From Myxococcales bacterium 68-20 (GTDB lineage: Bacteria > Myxococcota_A > Polyangia > Polyangiales > Polyangiaceae): a DNA stretch of 64,000 nucleotides. The position numbers were made by a program, and so were the translations under genes. Location: contig MKVQ01000049.1 of assembly GCA_001899635.1 (NCBI GenBank), forward strand, positions 268,517 to 332,516, given 5' to 3'. Shown one piece after another: positions 52,914 through 63,026 of the stretch. Under the pieces are notes generated by a model that saw only the letters and a program-made list of their open reading frames with translations, was not told the DNA's origin and did not search any database. How positions within the stretch are numbered: the first letter of the stretch is position 1; every line of letters starts with the position of its first letter.

Positions 52914-54086
52914 TCACTTCACGTTGCCGTTCGGATCGACCTGACCCGGAGGGACCGCGGTCGCGCAGCCGAAGATGATGTCGAGCTTCGCGCCGGCCTC
53001 GGCCTTCGCCGTGTTGCAGGCGTTGGCGCAGAGGACGATCTCCTTCGGCGACGTCGTGCTGTCGTAGTGCCAGCCGTCCTTGTTCGAGCAGTCGGCGCTG
53101 TACGCCAGCGTCTTCGCGGTGCCGCCCGGCGGCGTGTAGTTGACGTTCACCGCGTTGACGTTGAGCGTCTGTCCCTCCGGCGGTGCGGGCAGGGTGTAGT
53201 TGCAGCCGAGGAGCGAGCTCGCGATCCGACCGATCGCCTTGAGGAGGTCGGCGCTCACCTGCGCGGCGTTGTTCGTCGGGATCATGATGGCGGTACCGGT
53301 CCCGCCCTTGTCGGCGAACCCGTTCAGGTTGCCCGTATTCGGGCCGACGCCGATGACGTACGTCTTGATCCCGTCCGTCACGCCTTGAGCAGCGACCGTT
53401 TCGACGAGCGACGGGCTCGAGGAACAGCCATTCGGCGCGCCGTCGGTGGCGAGCACCACGGCGACGTTCTTTCCGGATGCCTTCACGGCTCTCGCCGCGT
53501 CGAGCGCGCCCTGGAGCGCGTGGTTCGTTGGCGTGTTTCCGTCGGGGCCCTGATTGAAGGCAGACGAGAAGGCCGCGGCGTTCGGCAGCTGGGTCATCGC
53601 AACGAGCGGCGACTCGTACGAAGACGAGCTGCAGCTGCTGCTGCTGGCGGGGAAGAACGAGAGCGACGCGCTGATGTTCTTCGACGCGGGATCGCCGAAA
53701 AACTCCATGAGCCCGCCCTTCACCGGGTTCCACCGCACGTCGATCGTCGACTTCCTGTTCTCCTCCTTCATGCTGCCGGAGCGATCGATCATGAAGACGA
53801 GGCTGATCGGCTGGAGCTCCGCTCCGTCGCTCGCCGTTGCGCACGCGGAGTTGGGATCGACGTTGCCGACGTTGCCCGGCGTGCTGGTGTTGTCGCCGTC
53901 CCCGTTGCCGTCGCCCTTGCCCTCATCGTTCCCGTTGCCGAAGCCGGCGCCGCTGCTGCTACCGGCGCCACCGCCCTTGCCGTCACCGAACTCACTGCCG
54001 TCGCTCGATCCGCATCCCGCGAAGAGGATCGCCCCCACCACCGAGGAAGCGCTCAACAACGTCTTCAAGGACCCGATCCGCAACAT
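52914..54086 (-). CDS. von Willebrand factor A domain lipoprotein
   Basis: The 390-residue predicted lipoprotein (AILFAGC, Cys 25) has a Gly/Asp/Ser linker (26-80) and a vWA domain (about 92-290) with an intact MIDAS: DRSGS at 101-105, later TPTNHALQGALDAA and LATDGAPNGC. A C-terminal beta region (about 300-390) has four Cys residues. It probably binds a protein partner through a metal ion at the envelope or surface. The start ATG 54086 has GGAGG 7 bases upstream; an earlier start would lack this. The 267-base gap upstream of it contains an AT-richer stretch, likely its promoter. Confidence 0.85.
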   Translation of the reverse strand: MLRIGSLKTLLSASSVVGAILFAGCGSSDGSEFGDGKGGGAGSSSGAGFGNGNDEGKGDGNGDGDNTSTPGNVGNVDPNSACATASDGAELQPISLVFMIDRSGSMKEENRKSTIDVRWNPVKGGLMEFFGDPASKNISASLSFFPASSSSCSSSSYESPLVAMTQLPNAAAFSSAFNQGPDGNTPTNHALQGALDAARAVKASGKNVAVVLATDGAPNGCSSSPSLVETVAAQGVTDGIKTYVIGVGPNTGNLNGFADKGGTGTAIMIPTNNAAQVSADLLKAIGRIASSLLGCNYTLPAPPEGQTLNVNAVNVNYTPPGGTAKTLAYSADCSNKDGWHYDSTTSPKEIVLCANACNTAKAEAGAKLDIIFGCATAVPPGQVDPNGNVK

Positions 54087-54353
54087 GTAGAAACCTCCAG
54101 TGATGCCCCGTTGGAAAACTGTACCATCGTGGGGTGACGGCCCAGTTACCAACTCGCGGAAATCATGGAATAAGTGTCATGATGAACGACGCTTCGGGAG
54201 GCTATCGGCGTTTTCGTCGCACGTAGAAGGAGCGAGGGTGATGTGTGGGCGAGAGGGGGGAGTGCGCCTGGCATCTCGAGGTGCCGCTCGTCGTGATCTC
54301 TCGTCGAGCGCGGTGGTGAGGGCGGTCGCTCGGTTGGCCACTCGGACGCTTCG

Positions 54354-55211
54354 TCAGCGCTTCCCGACTCGATGGTGCTCGAGGATTCGGTCCTCGGTCA
54401 GCGCCTTGTCGTAGATCGCGAGCTCGTCGACCGCGCCCTCGTAGCGCTCGAGCAGGCGGAGCGGCTGAGGCGTGTCGGGCATGTCGATGACGTTGTCGAA
54501 GCCGCCGTGGCCCTGGGCCTTCCCGTCGATCCAGACCTTCGCGTTGCCCTTGCCGGTCGCGTACGAGATCGTGGCCACCACGTGGGTGAAGCCGGTGGAG
54601 GGAAGCGGAGCATCCGTCCACGCGCTGAGGGAGGGTCCCCACGCCTCGAACTGGACCGTGTCGTCACCGCGGTCGATGTAGAGGATGTACCCGCGAAACG
54701 GATCGGCGCTCTCGTCGCGCTTGTGGAAGAGGCGTTGATCGACGGCTGGTTGCCTCTTCGGAGCGAGCCACAGCTCGAGGGAGAAGGGGACCTTGCCCGA
54801 GAAGTCGAAGACGTCGCCGACGTCGAAGCCCGTGCCCGTGCCGTCGCATGCGAGGCCGCGGCCGGCGATCCCCGCAGCGCCGAACCCCATGTTGCCGCCC
54901 AGCACCCTGGCATCTCGGCCCGCGATCTCGTCTTTGGCCGTGCTGGCGCCGGCGTTCTCTTCGAAGCGGTACCATGCGACGGGCGCATCCGCGCGAACGA
55001 CGCTCCCGTAGGGATCCGGATCGATCGTCGCGTCGGAGTGCCCCGCGTCGGTCTCGCTCGCGTTCGCGGGAGCGTCGCGCTCGAGCGCTCCGGCATCGTT
55101 CGCGGGAGTCGCGGAGCTCGAGAACCCGCTCAGATCGACGAGCGAGCAGGCGGCCGCGATGAACGCGGTCGCTACGAGTCCCCCGAGGAGCAGCGCACGT
55201 CGCGGTGACAA
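54354..55211 (-). CDS. LamG (concanavalin A-like) domain lipoprotein
   Basis: The 285-residue lipoprotein (ATAFIAAAC, Cys about 22) has an Asp-Ala-Gly/Ser linker and a LamG-type jelly-roll (about 75-280): VAWYRFEENAGASTAKDEIAGRDARVLGG, FSLELWLAPKR, HVVATISYATGKGNAKVWIDGK and the closing AVDELAIYDKALTEDRILEHH. These domains bind glycans or proteins. The start is TTG 55211; no better start with a signal sequence exists. It follows the HD-kinase gene on the same strand by 87 bases and is probably a separate unit. Confidence 0.85.
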   Translation of the reverse strand: MSPRRALLLGGLVATAFIAAACSLVDLSGFSSSATPANDAGALERDAPANASETDAGHSDATIDPDPYGSVVRADAPVAWYRFEENAGASTAKDEIAGRDARVLGGNMGFGAAGIAGRGLACDGTGTGFDVGDVFDFSGKVPFSLELWLAPKRQPAVDQRLFHKRDESADPFRGYILYIDRGDDTVQFEAWGPSLSAWTDAPLPSTGFTHVVATISYATGKGNAKVWIDGKAQGHGGFDNVIDMPDTPQPLRLLERYEGAVDELAIYDKALTEDRILEHHRVGKR

Positions 55212-55298
55212 CGGCTCAGCTTATCACGCGACCCGAGAGGCTCGCAGCACCCCACAGCGTCGGATCCCGGCCCGGCGACGACGGGCCGTCCGACCCGC

Positions 55299-56435
55299 TC
55301 AAGTGCTCGTCGATACGGCGAGAATCACCTCATGCGCCTCGGTGACGTCGGGGACCTCCCACCGATCGAGGAGTGATTCGAGCACGTGGGGCGGGACCGG
55401 CGTGGGGCGCGATTGGTTCTGCGCGTGGAGCGTCCGCTCCGGGACCTCGACGTAGACGATGCGGACGCGCGCGTCGTAGTCGGCGAACAGGCGGAGGCAC
55501 TGCGCGCGAACCCGCCGGCTCAGGTTCGTCGCGTTCCAGACGAAGCTCCGGCCGGCGCGGAGGTGAGCGCGCGCCTCGTCGCGTGCACGCTGGACGATCG
55601 CTCCCTGATCGTCGGTCGGGTCGACGTCGAGGTCGGCGCGGAGCCGATCGAGCGAGACGACCGGCCACCCCGCGAGGTTCTCCGCGATCCAGCGATCCTT
55701 GCCGGCGCCGGGGAAGCCCGACATGAGCACGACCTCGCAGCAGAAGTCCTCGTGCGGAGCGTAGGCAGGATCCCGCTGACGTCCGGCGAACCAGAGGAAT
55801 CGCGCGTGGTCGGAGGGAAATGACAACGGGGCATCGAGGCAGCCGAGCTCGCGGCAGTACTCGGCGAAGAGCTGGACGTTGTCGAGGATGCGCGGCTTGT
55901 CCTCGCACGTCCGGCCGCGCGCGTCGGCTTCGGCGAGGAGCGCGAGGAGATCGCAGCGCGTCGTCTGGCTGATGCGCGCGACGAGCTCGAACGGATCGTC
56001 GCGCTCCAGCAGCCAGAACGGCACTTGATGATGGCGGACGAGGCCGACGCAGCTCTCGCGGAGATGGAACGGAGCGCCTGCGCGCCAGAGGATCCTCCGA
56101 GCCAGCAGCGCGCCTTTCGTCGAGTGGCCCTTGGCGGTGACGCGACCGTCGTCGCCGACCTGGGTGCTCCTCGGCTTGGCGACGTCATGAAGGAGGGATG
56201 CGATGAACGCGATCGCGCGCAAGTCGGCATCGGTCTCGCGCCGGAAGCGATCGAGACGACTCATTGCCTCGGCGACGAGCCGCGTGTGGATCCAGACGTC
56301 TCCCTCGGCGTGGTGGACCGGATCCTGCGGCGTGTTCTTCATCGCACGGATCCACTCGAAGCGCGCGTCGAGCGCCGTCCAGTCCACGTCGAAGTCCGGT
56401 GCGCCGGGGACGAGGAAGTGCTCGCGGAGGTTCAT
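55299..56435 (-). CDS. HD phosphoesterase-polynucleotide kinase fusion (HD-Pnk type RNA end-healing enzyme)
   Basis: The 378-residue cytoplasmic protein has two domains. HD phosphohydrolase (about 35-190): His 50, HD at 83-84 in LLHDVAKP, then GHSTKGALLARRIL and VRHHQVP, the metal ligands of HD enzymes that open 2',3'-cyclic phosphates. P-loop kinase (about 233-372): P-loop SGFPGAGKDRW (239-249), SLDRLRADL (acceptor-side Asp 263) and VWNATNLSRRVR, as in Pnkp-type 5'-OH kinases. The P-loop has Asp where Ser/Thr is usual. The combination matches HD-Pnk, known from Runella slithyformis, which heals 3' and 5' ends. The start ATG 56435 has AAGGAG, and overlaps the ligase gene by 4 bases. Confidence 0.85.
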   Translation of the reverse strand: MNLREHFLVPGAPDFDVDWTALDARFEWIRAMKNTPQDPVHHAEGDVWIHTRLVAEAMSRLDRFRRETDADLRAIAFIASLLHDVAKPRSTQVGDDGRVTAKGHSTKGALLARRILWRAGAPFHLRESCVGLVRHHQVPFWLLERDDPFELVARISQTTRCDLLALLAEADARGRTCEDKPRILDNVQLFAEYCRELGCLDAPLSFPSDHARFLWFAGRQRDPAYAPHEDFCCEVVLMSGFPGAGKDRWIAENLAGWPVVSLDRLRADLDVDPTDDQGAIVQRARDEARAHLRAGRSFVWNATNLSRRVRAQCLRLFADYDARVRIVYVEVPERTLHAQNQSRPTPVPPHVLESLLDRWEVPDVTEAHEVILAVSTST

Positions 56436-57256
56436 CGCCCGTCTCCTTGCTGCGCCGGAACGAAGAGCGCTTCGAGCGAGGCGCCTCCCGCGAGGCGGTT
56501 CGGCACGATCGGACGCGCGAGCCAGTGTGTCCCCGAGTCGACGACCGAGGTGAGGAAGCCGTGGCGGACCCACTTGAGCCGCTCGATGACGCGGTCCTCG
56601 TCCTCGACCTTGATGTAGAGGCCCTCCATCTCGTTCGACGCGTCGGTTTCGGCGATCGCGCGTGCGACGTCGAGCTCGAGCGCCCGTACCTCCTCGGCGA
56701 GACGGTCGCGCCACGCGCTCGTCTTGAACCGCGACGGACCGACGAAGGCAACGAGCTCGGCATGTGTGCGGAGCTTGCCCTCGTGGAGCACGGGCACGCT
56801 CGCGATCGGCAAGGGCTCGAGCAGCGCGCGACGACGTGGCGTGGAGAGGAAGTCGCCGGTCTTCGTGTCGAGGACGTCGAACTCGAGGAAGTAGTGGGGG
56901 AGGGCGTCGTAGTAGACCGTGTGCTTCGCGTAGACCCACTCGCCGTACATGACGTAGCGGTCCTGGAGCACGTCGCGCAGCGACGATGCATGCGCCTGCG
57001 CCCACGGCTTGAGCGCAGCGAAGTGCTTCTCGCGTGCGCCGCCGGTGAGGTAGTGACCGCGGCTCTGGAGGAGGAGCGCTCCGCCGGCGTCGAAGCTGAT
57101 CGCGCAGTTGGCTCCGTCGATCTTCTCCTCGATCGCGAGGTGCTTCCCCACGACGTCGCGCCAGGGCACGGCGTCGAGATCCGCGTCCCCGGGTTGGAGA
57201 CGCGATCCCTCGACGTGGCGGGTGCGCGGGTACTTGCGAATGGGCGGCGGGCTCAT
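56432..57256 (-). CDS. Rnl2-like ATP-dependent RNA ligase
   Basis: The 274-residue nucleotidyltransferase seals RNA 3'-OH/5'-PO4 ends via a lysine-AMP intermediate. Motif I is EEKIDGAN with the nucleophile Lys 45; motif Ia is QSRGHYL; motif III/IIIa is VMYGEWVYAKHTVYYDALPHY; motif IV is MEGLYIKVE (Glu 211, Gly 212); motif V is RLKWVR (Lys 228). These mark an Rnl2-type adenylation domain with a short C-terminal tail. The 4-base overlap with the HD-kinase gene (ATGA) suggests the ends produced by that enzyme are passed to this ligase. The 84-base gap upstream leads to a methyltransferase gene. Confidence 0.92.
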   Translation of the reverse strand: MSPPPIRKYPRTRHVEGSRLQPGDADLDAVPWRDVVGKHLAIEEKIDGANCAISFDAGGALLLQSRGHYLTGGAREKHFAALKPWAQAHASSLRDVLQDRYVMYGEWVYAKHTVYYDALPHYFLEFDVLDTKTGDFLSTPRRRALLEPLPIASVPVLHEGKLRTHAELVAFVGPSRFKTSAWRDRLAEEVRALELDVARAIAETDASNEMEGLYIKVEDEDRVIERLKWVRHGFLTSVVDSGTHWLARPIVPNRLAGGASLEALFVPAQQGDGR

Positions 57257-57340
57257 GACGAATGCTCGGGAAGGCGTCAGCGTAGGGGTCGCTCGTGCTT
57301 CGCCTTCGTCCGCGGTGTGAGCTTGGCGGCTCGCGGAGGC

Positions 57341-58018
57341 TCACGCCGGCACGCCGTCGACGAGCGCCAGCGCCACGATGTGGCCGGGGACGTAGTCGAT
57401 GGTGACGCGGCGGGCTCCGGCGTCTTCGAAGAGGGCAGTGAGCGAGGCGGGATCGAACAGGTGGATGTGCTCCGGGTTGTCGTCGGCCTTCGACGGTACC
57501 GAGGCGATGACGAAGCGGCGTGAGACGCGGACGGCCTCGCGCGCGGCGAGGGCGGGGGTGGGCATGTGCTCGAGCACCTCGAGAAGCGTCGAGCCGTCGA
57601 ACGCGCCCTTGTCGAAGCGAAGCGCGGTCGCGTCCATGTGCGCTGCCGAGAGCCGTGCGAGGCCGCCCGTGCCGATGGCGGCGAGATCGGCGGCACGCCG
57701 CTCGTCGAGATCGATCGCGGTGACCTCGAGCGCCGGGAAGGCGTCGAGGAGTGGCCAGAGGAACGCGCCGCGACCGCTCCCGACATCGAGGAGGCTCTCC
57801 GGAGCAAGGCCGGCGAGCATGGAGAGGACGCGCCGGACCCGCGCGAGGAGCCGGTCGTCGAGGCGCTTGAACTTGTGCATCCTGAGGCCGCGCGCAAGCC
57901 CTTCGCGGAACACCGCCTCGTCATCGGCGAGGACCGATGCCGGCAGCACGTCGCCGAGGCGGCCGCGCGCGAAGGCGGCGCCGAGGGCGACGTAATAGCG
58001 ATCGAGGGGCGGCTGCAT
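57341..58018 (-). CDS. SAM-dependent methyltransferase in the RNA repair cassette
   Basis: The 225-residue class I methyltransferase has motif I in LLDVGSGRGAF (about 76-86), the acidic ribose-binding Asp 103 in VTAIDLDERR, and STLLEVLEHMP (about 143-152) with SVPSKADDNPEHIHLFDP. The ExxEH (147-151) and later His residues recall the metal site of Hen1 2'-O-methyltransferases, which protect healed RNA 3' ends. But the His spacing (about 33-35) is shorter than in Hen1, and EVLEH is common in other methyltransferases. It is co-directional with the ligase and HD-kinase genes and could be part of their operon; the substrate is unknown. Confidence 0.8.
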   Translation of the reverse strand: MQPPLDRYYVALGAAFARGRLGDVLPASVLADDEAVFREGLARGLRMHKFKRLDDRLLARVRRVLSMLAGLAPESLLDVGSGRGAFLWPLLDAFPALEVTAIDLDERRAADLAAIGTGGLARLSAAHMDATALRFDKGAFDGSTLLEVLEHMPTPALAAREAVRVSRRFVIASVPSKADDNPEHIHLFDPASLTALFEDAGARRVTIDYVPGHIVALALVDGVPA

Positions 58019-58204
58019 CGGAGCGCTCGCGGTGGAGTCGAGGCAGAGCGCAAGAACATAACGCGTCCGGTTGCGGCCGCACGTCCCCCGAGCGCGCGAG
58101 CCGCGGGCGAGCCGCGGCAGGGCCGTCCGTCCAGGCTCCGGCGCTGCGGCTTCCGGCGTGACGGCCCTCGCGAAATCGCCCGGCTTCTACTAGCTTCGGG
58201 TGCC

Positions 58205-60604
<2,400 letters not shown>

Positions 60605-60642
60605 CGCCGCCGCCTCCTCCGTCCGGCATCGCCCGCCGCCAA

Positions 60643-60661
60643 GGCGCAACGCTGTTGCGCC
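60643..60661. terminator. Hairpin after glnS
   Basis: GGCGCAAC-GCT-GTTGCGCC (60643-60661) is a perfect 8-bp stem 38 bases after the glnS stop. A second, very tight palindrome, GCAGTG-AC-CACTGC (60704-60717), lies further on. The 261-base gap to the convergent gene shows no coding frame. Confidence 0.5.
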
Positions 60662-60865
60662 GATCATGAAGGGCGAAGCGGCGGCTCACATGAGCAGGTC
60701 AGTGCAGTGACCACTGCTATGACTGCGGCGACCGAGCGTGACCGATGGAGGAGGCGCATCTGACCCACGGGCGTCGTCGTGGGCGGACGCGCCCGCCGCT
60801 GCTCGTCTCCGCGTGCCACTTCGCCTCACTCGTGACCATCGGCACACTCGCCGGCGCGGGGACGG

Positions 60866-61438
60866 TCAGGCGACGTGGCGCGCGCGTCTGCACCCCGACT
60901 CGTGAGCCGGCGCTCCAGCGCCGAACCCGAGCTCGCCGCACGAGCGGCACAGCGAGAGGTTGCTGTAGTCGTGCGGATTGTCGAGGGCGTCAGCGATGAA
61001 GAGCGAACCGACGCGCTCGGCGAGACGCATCCTCTTGCGACCGACGGGCGCCCAGCTCTGTTTTCCGCCTCGGTTGCGCGCGGCGATCACGAAGCCGGCG
61101 CCGATCGCGCGCTTGGCCATCGCCGCGGCTCGAGAGGGCCACGGCAGCTCCGACAAGAGGCAAAGGACGCTGCAGCGTGCGTCGAGGATGAGGCGCTCGA
61201 TGCGCTCGTCATCGAGATGCGTGGACGCAGCGGAGAGGGGCGCGGAGTATCCCCGGCCGTCCGGATGGACCACCGCATCGGCGGCGAGGCACGGGGAATA
61301 GTGACTCACGAGCCACGAGGCGAGCTCTAGTCTGCCCCATCCGAACGTGGTGCCGCGGACGAACTCGGCGGCGGCCAGGCGCACGGACGACGGTGTGCTG
61401 GCAAGCGTAGAAGCCACCTGTGAGCGACGAGGAAGCAT
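60866..61438 (-). CDS. Unrecognised protein with a C-terminal Cys/His cluster
   Basis: The 190-residue protein has no signal or membrane segment. The start ATG 61438 has GGAGG 8 bases upstream and is preferred over 61480. The middle has helical, Ala-rich segments (AAMAKRAIGAGFVIAARN). The end has a probable zinc site (LCRSCGELGFGAGAPAHESGC: two Cys, His, Cys). No family is recognised. It is co-directional with the next unknown gene. Confidence 0.6.
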   Translation of the reverse strand: MLPRRSQVASTLASTPSSVRLAAAEFVRGTTFGWGRLELASWLVSHYSPCLAADAVVHPDGRGYSAPLSAASTHLDDERIERLILDARCSVLCLLSELPWPSRAAAMAKRAIGAGFVIAARNRGGKQSWAPVGRKRMRLAERVGSLFIADALDNPHDYSNLSLCRSCGELGFGAGAPAHESGCRRARHVA

Positions 61439-61570
61439 CGGAGAACCTCCGCCCGGAGGAACGAGCAACCGCGGTGCCACGTGAGCGTGTGCGCCGACGT
61501 GCGAGGCGAGCCGGTGACGGATGCGCGCGTGGCAAGTCCGCTTGCCTCCGCAAGGAGTCGCGCGGTGACG

Positions 61571-63007
61571 TCAGTGGTTTGGCGGGAGCTCGCTCAGGCG
61601 CGAGAGGAGGGGCTCGACGACCTGATAGAGCGCCGGGTAGGGCCGCAGAGCCTCGATGCACAACGCGACCCGCGCGCTCGCGGAGGTTCTTGGATCGTCG
61701 CCGGGCTCGGCGAGCGCACCGTCGGTCGGAAGCATCGTCTCGAGCCATGCCTTGAGGACGGTCGAGACGACCTCGCGGGCGCCGCACAAATCGAGGGCGT
61801 GCGCGGCCGCGCGCGGATCGGGCGCGATCGCAAAGTAGGTGACGAGGCGCACGACATCGCGCTCGCGCGCGAATGGCGCAAGCAGCTCGGCGAAGACGGC
61901 GCTGGCGAACGGATGGGCCGCGACGTTCAGCATCTCCTTGCCGATGGCGTCGAGCGCCGCGTCGCCACCACGGACCAGGATCGACCGCGCGCGTGGTGCC
62001 GTGATCGAGCCGCGCTCGAGCGCCGACGCGAACGTGAGCGCCGTCTCCGTCGCGTCGAGGGCCGCCGGCGCCCACGACGCCGGCGGGAGCCGAGGCGCCT
62101 CGCGCTGTGACCGAGGCTCGCGGGTGGCGACGAGCAGGAGCGCGCCGTGCTTCGAGAGGCAAGCGGAGACGTCAGCGACGATCTTCGCGATCGGCAGGCC
62201 TGGATAACGCGCGGACGCTCGCGTGATCGCGGCGGCGAGATCGCGCTCGGGATGGAGGAGGACGCGCTCGATGCGCGCCCGATCGACGAGGCACGTGCGC
62301 CGATCGGCGACGGGTACATCGCCGTGGTCGCTCCATGGGTAGAGCGGGGCGCTCGACGCGATCAGCGTCTCGGGCAGTGCGTCGAGGGCCGGATAGCCGC
62401 CGCTGTCGTGGATGGCCGCCTCCTGGACCGCCGCGAGCCCGCCGAGCGCCGAGCGGAGCGCATCGAGCGGCCACGCGGGCGCGGAGCTGCGCCTGGCGAG
62501 CTCGAGGCACGCCTCGAAATAGGCGCCTCGGTGATCCCCGGCGGTGCGCCCGAGACGCTCGTCGAAGCGGGCGCACGCGATGCGAACCGAGTTTTCGAGC
62601 GGGACGGCCTCGTTGGCGCCTTCGGCGGGGGAGGCATCCGGGTCGGTCCCCGAGAGGTGAGCGTGGACGAGCGTCGCGATCGTCGTGTCGCCGGCGGCGA
62701 GCGAGCCCTCGTCGGAGGCGGCGCGGGCATGACGGGCCACCGCGCGCTTCAGTCGATCGAGCGAAGCGGGCGCCGACGCGAGGAGGCGAGCGAGGATGAT
62801 GTCCCAGGACGCGTCGTCGAAGTCGATCCCGCTGGCACGCTGATCGAGATCGACGAGGTCGCGCTCGTCCCGGTGCAGGCGGATACGGGCGAGGAGCCGC
62901 GCGGTGGGGACTCCTTCCCAGAGCGCACGCGCGACGCCGAGATCGACGACGGTGAGCTCGACCTCGTCTTCCCCTGTCGCGACGAATGGTTGCTCGTGTC
63001 GCTCCAT
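61571..63007 (-). CDS. Large helical protein of unknown function
   Basis: The 478-residue soluble protein is Ala/Leu/Arg-rich. It contains repeating helical segments (e.g. LRSALGGLAAVQEAA, IGKEMLNVAAHPFASAVFAELLAPF, VVSTVLKAWLETML) that suggest an alpha-solenoid, but no clear repeat consensus. There is no catalytic motif I can identify. The stop of the next gene upstream (63027) is 19 bases away, so they likely form an operon. Confidence 0.65.
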   Translation of the reverse strand: MERHEQPFVATGEDEVELTVVDLGVARALWEGVPTARLLARIRLHRDERDLVDLDQRASGIDFDDASWDIILARLLASAPASLDRLKRAVARHARAASDEGSLAAGDTTIATLVHAHLSGTDPDASPAEGANEAVPLENSVRIACARFDERLGRTAGDHRGAYFEACLELARRSSAPAWPLDALRSALGGLAAVQEAAIHDSGGYPALDALPETLIASSAPLYPWSDHGDVPVADRRTCLVDRARIERVLLHPERDLAAAITRASARYPGLPIAKIVADVSACLSKHGALLLVATREPRSQREAPRLPPASWAPAALDATETALTFASALERGSITAPRARSILVRGGDAALDAIGKEMLNVAAHPFASAVFAELLAPFARERDVVRLVTYFAIAPDPRAAAHALDLCGAREVVSTVLKAWLETMLPTDGALAEPGDDPRTSASARVALCIEALRPYPALYQVVEPLLSRLSELPPNH

Positions 63008-63026
63008 CGCAGGTCCGCGCCTGCCT

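Noticed and set aside
57341..58018. Direct annotation as Hen1
   Set aside because: ExxEH is present but occurs in many methyltransferases, and the following His residues are about 33-35 residues away instead of the longer Hen1 spacing; the N-terminal Hen1 ligase-activating domain is absent.
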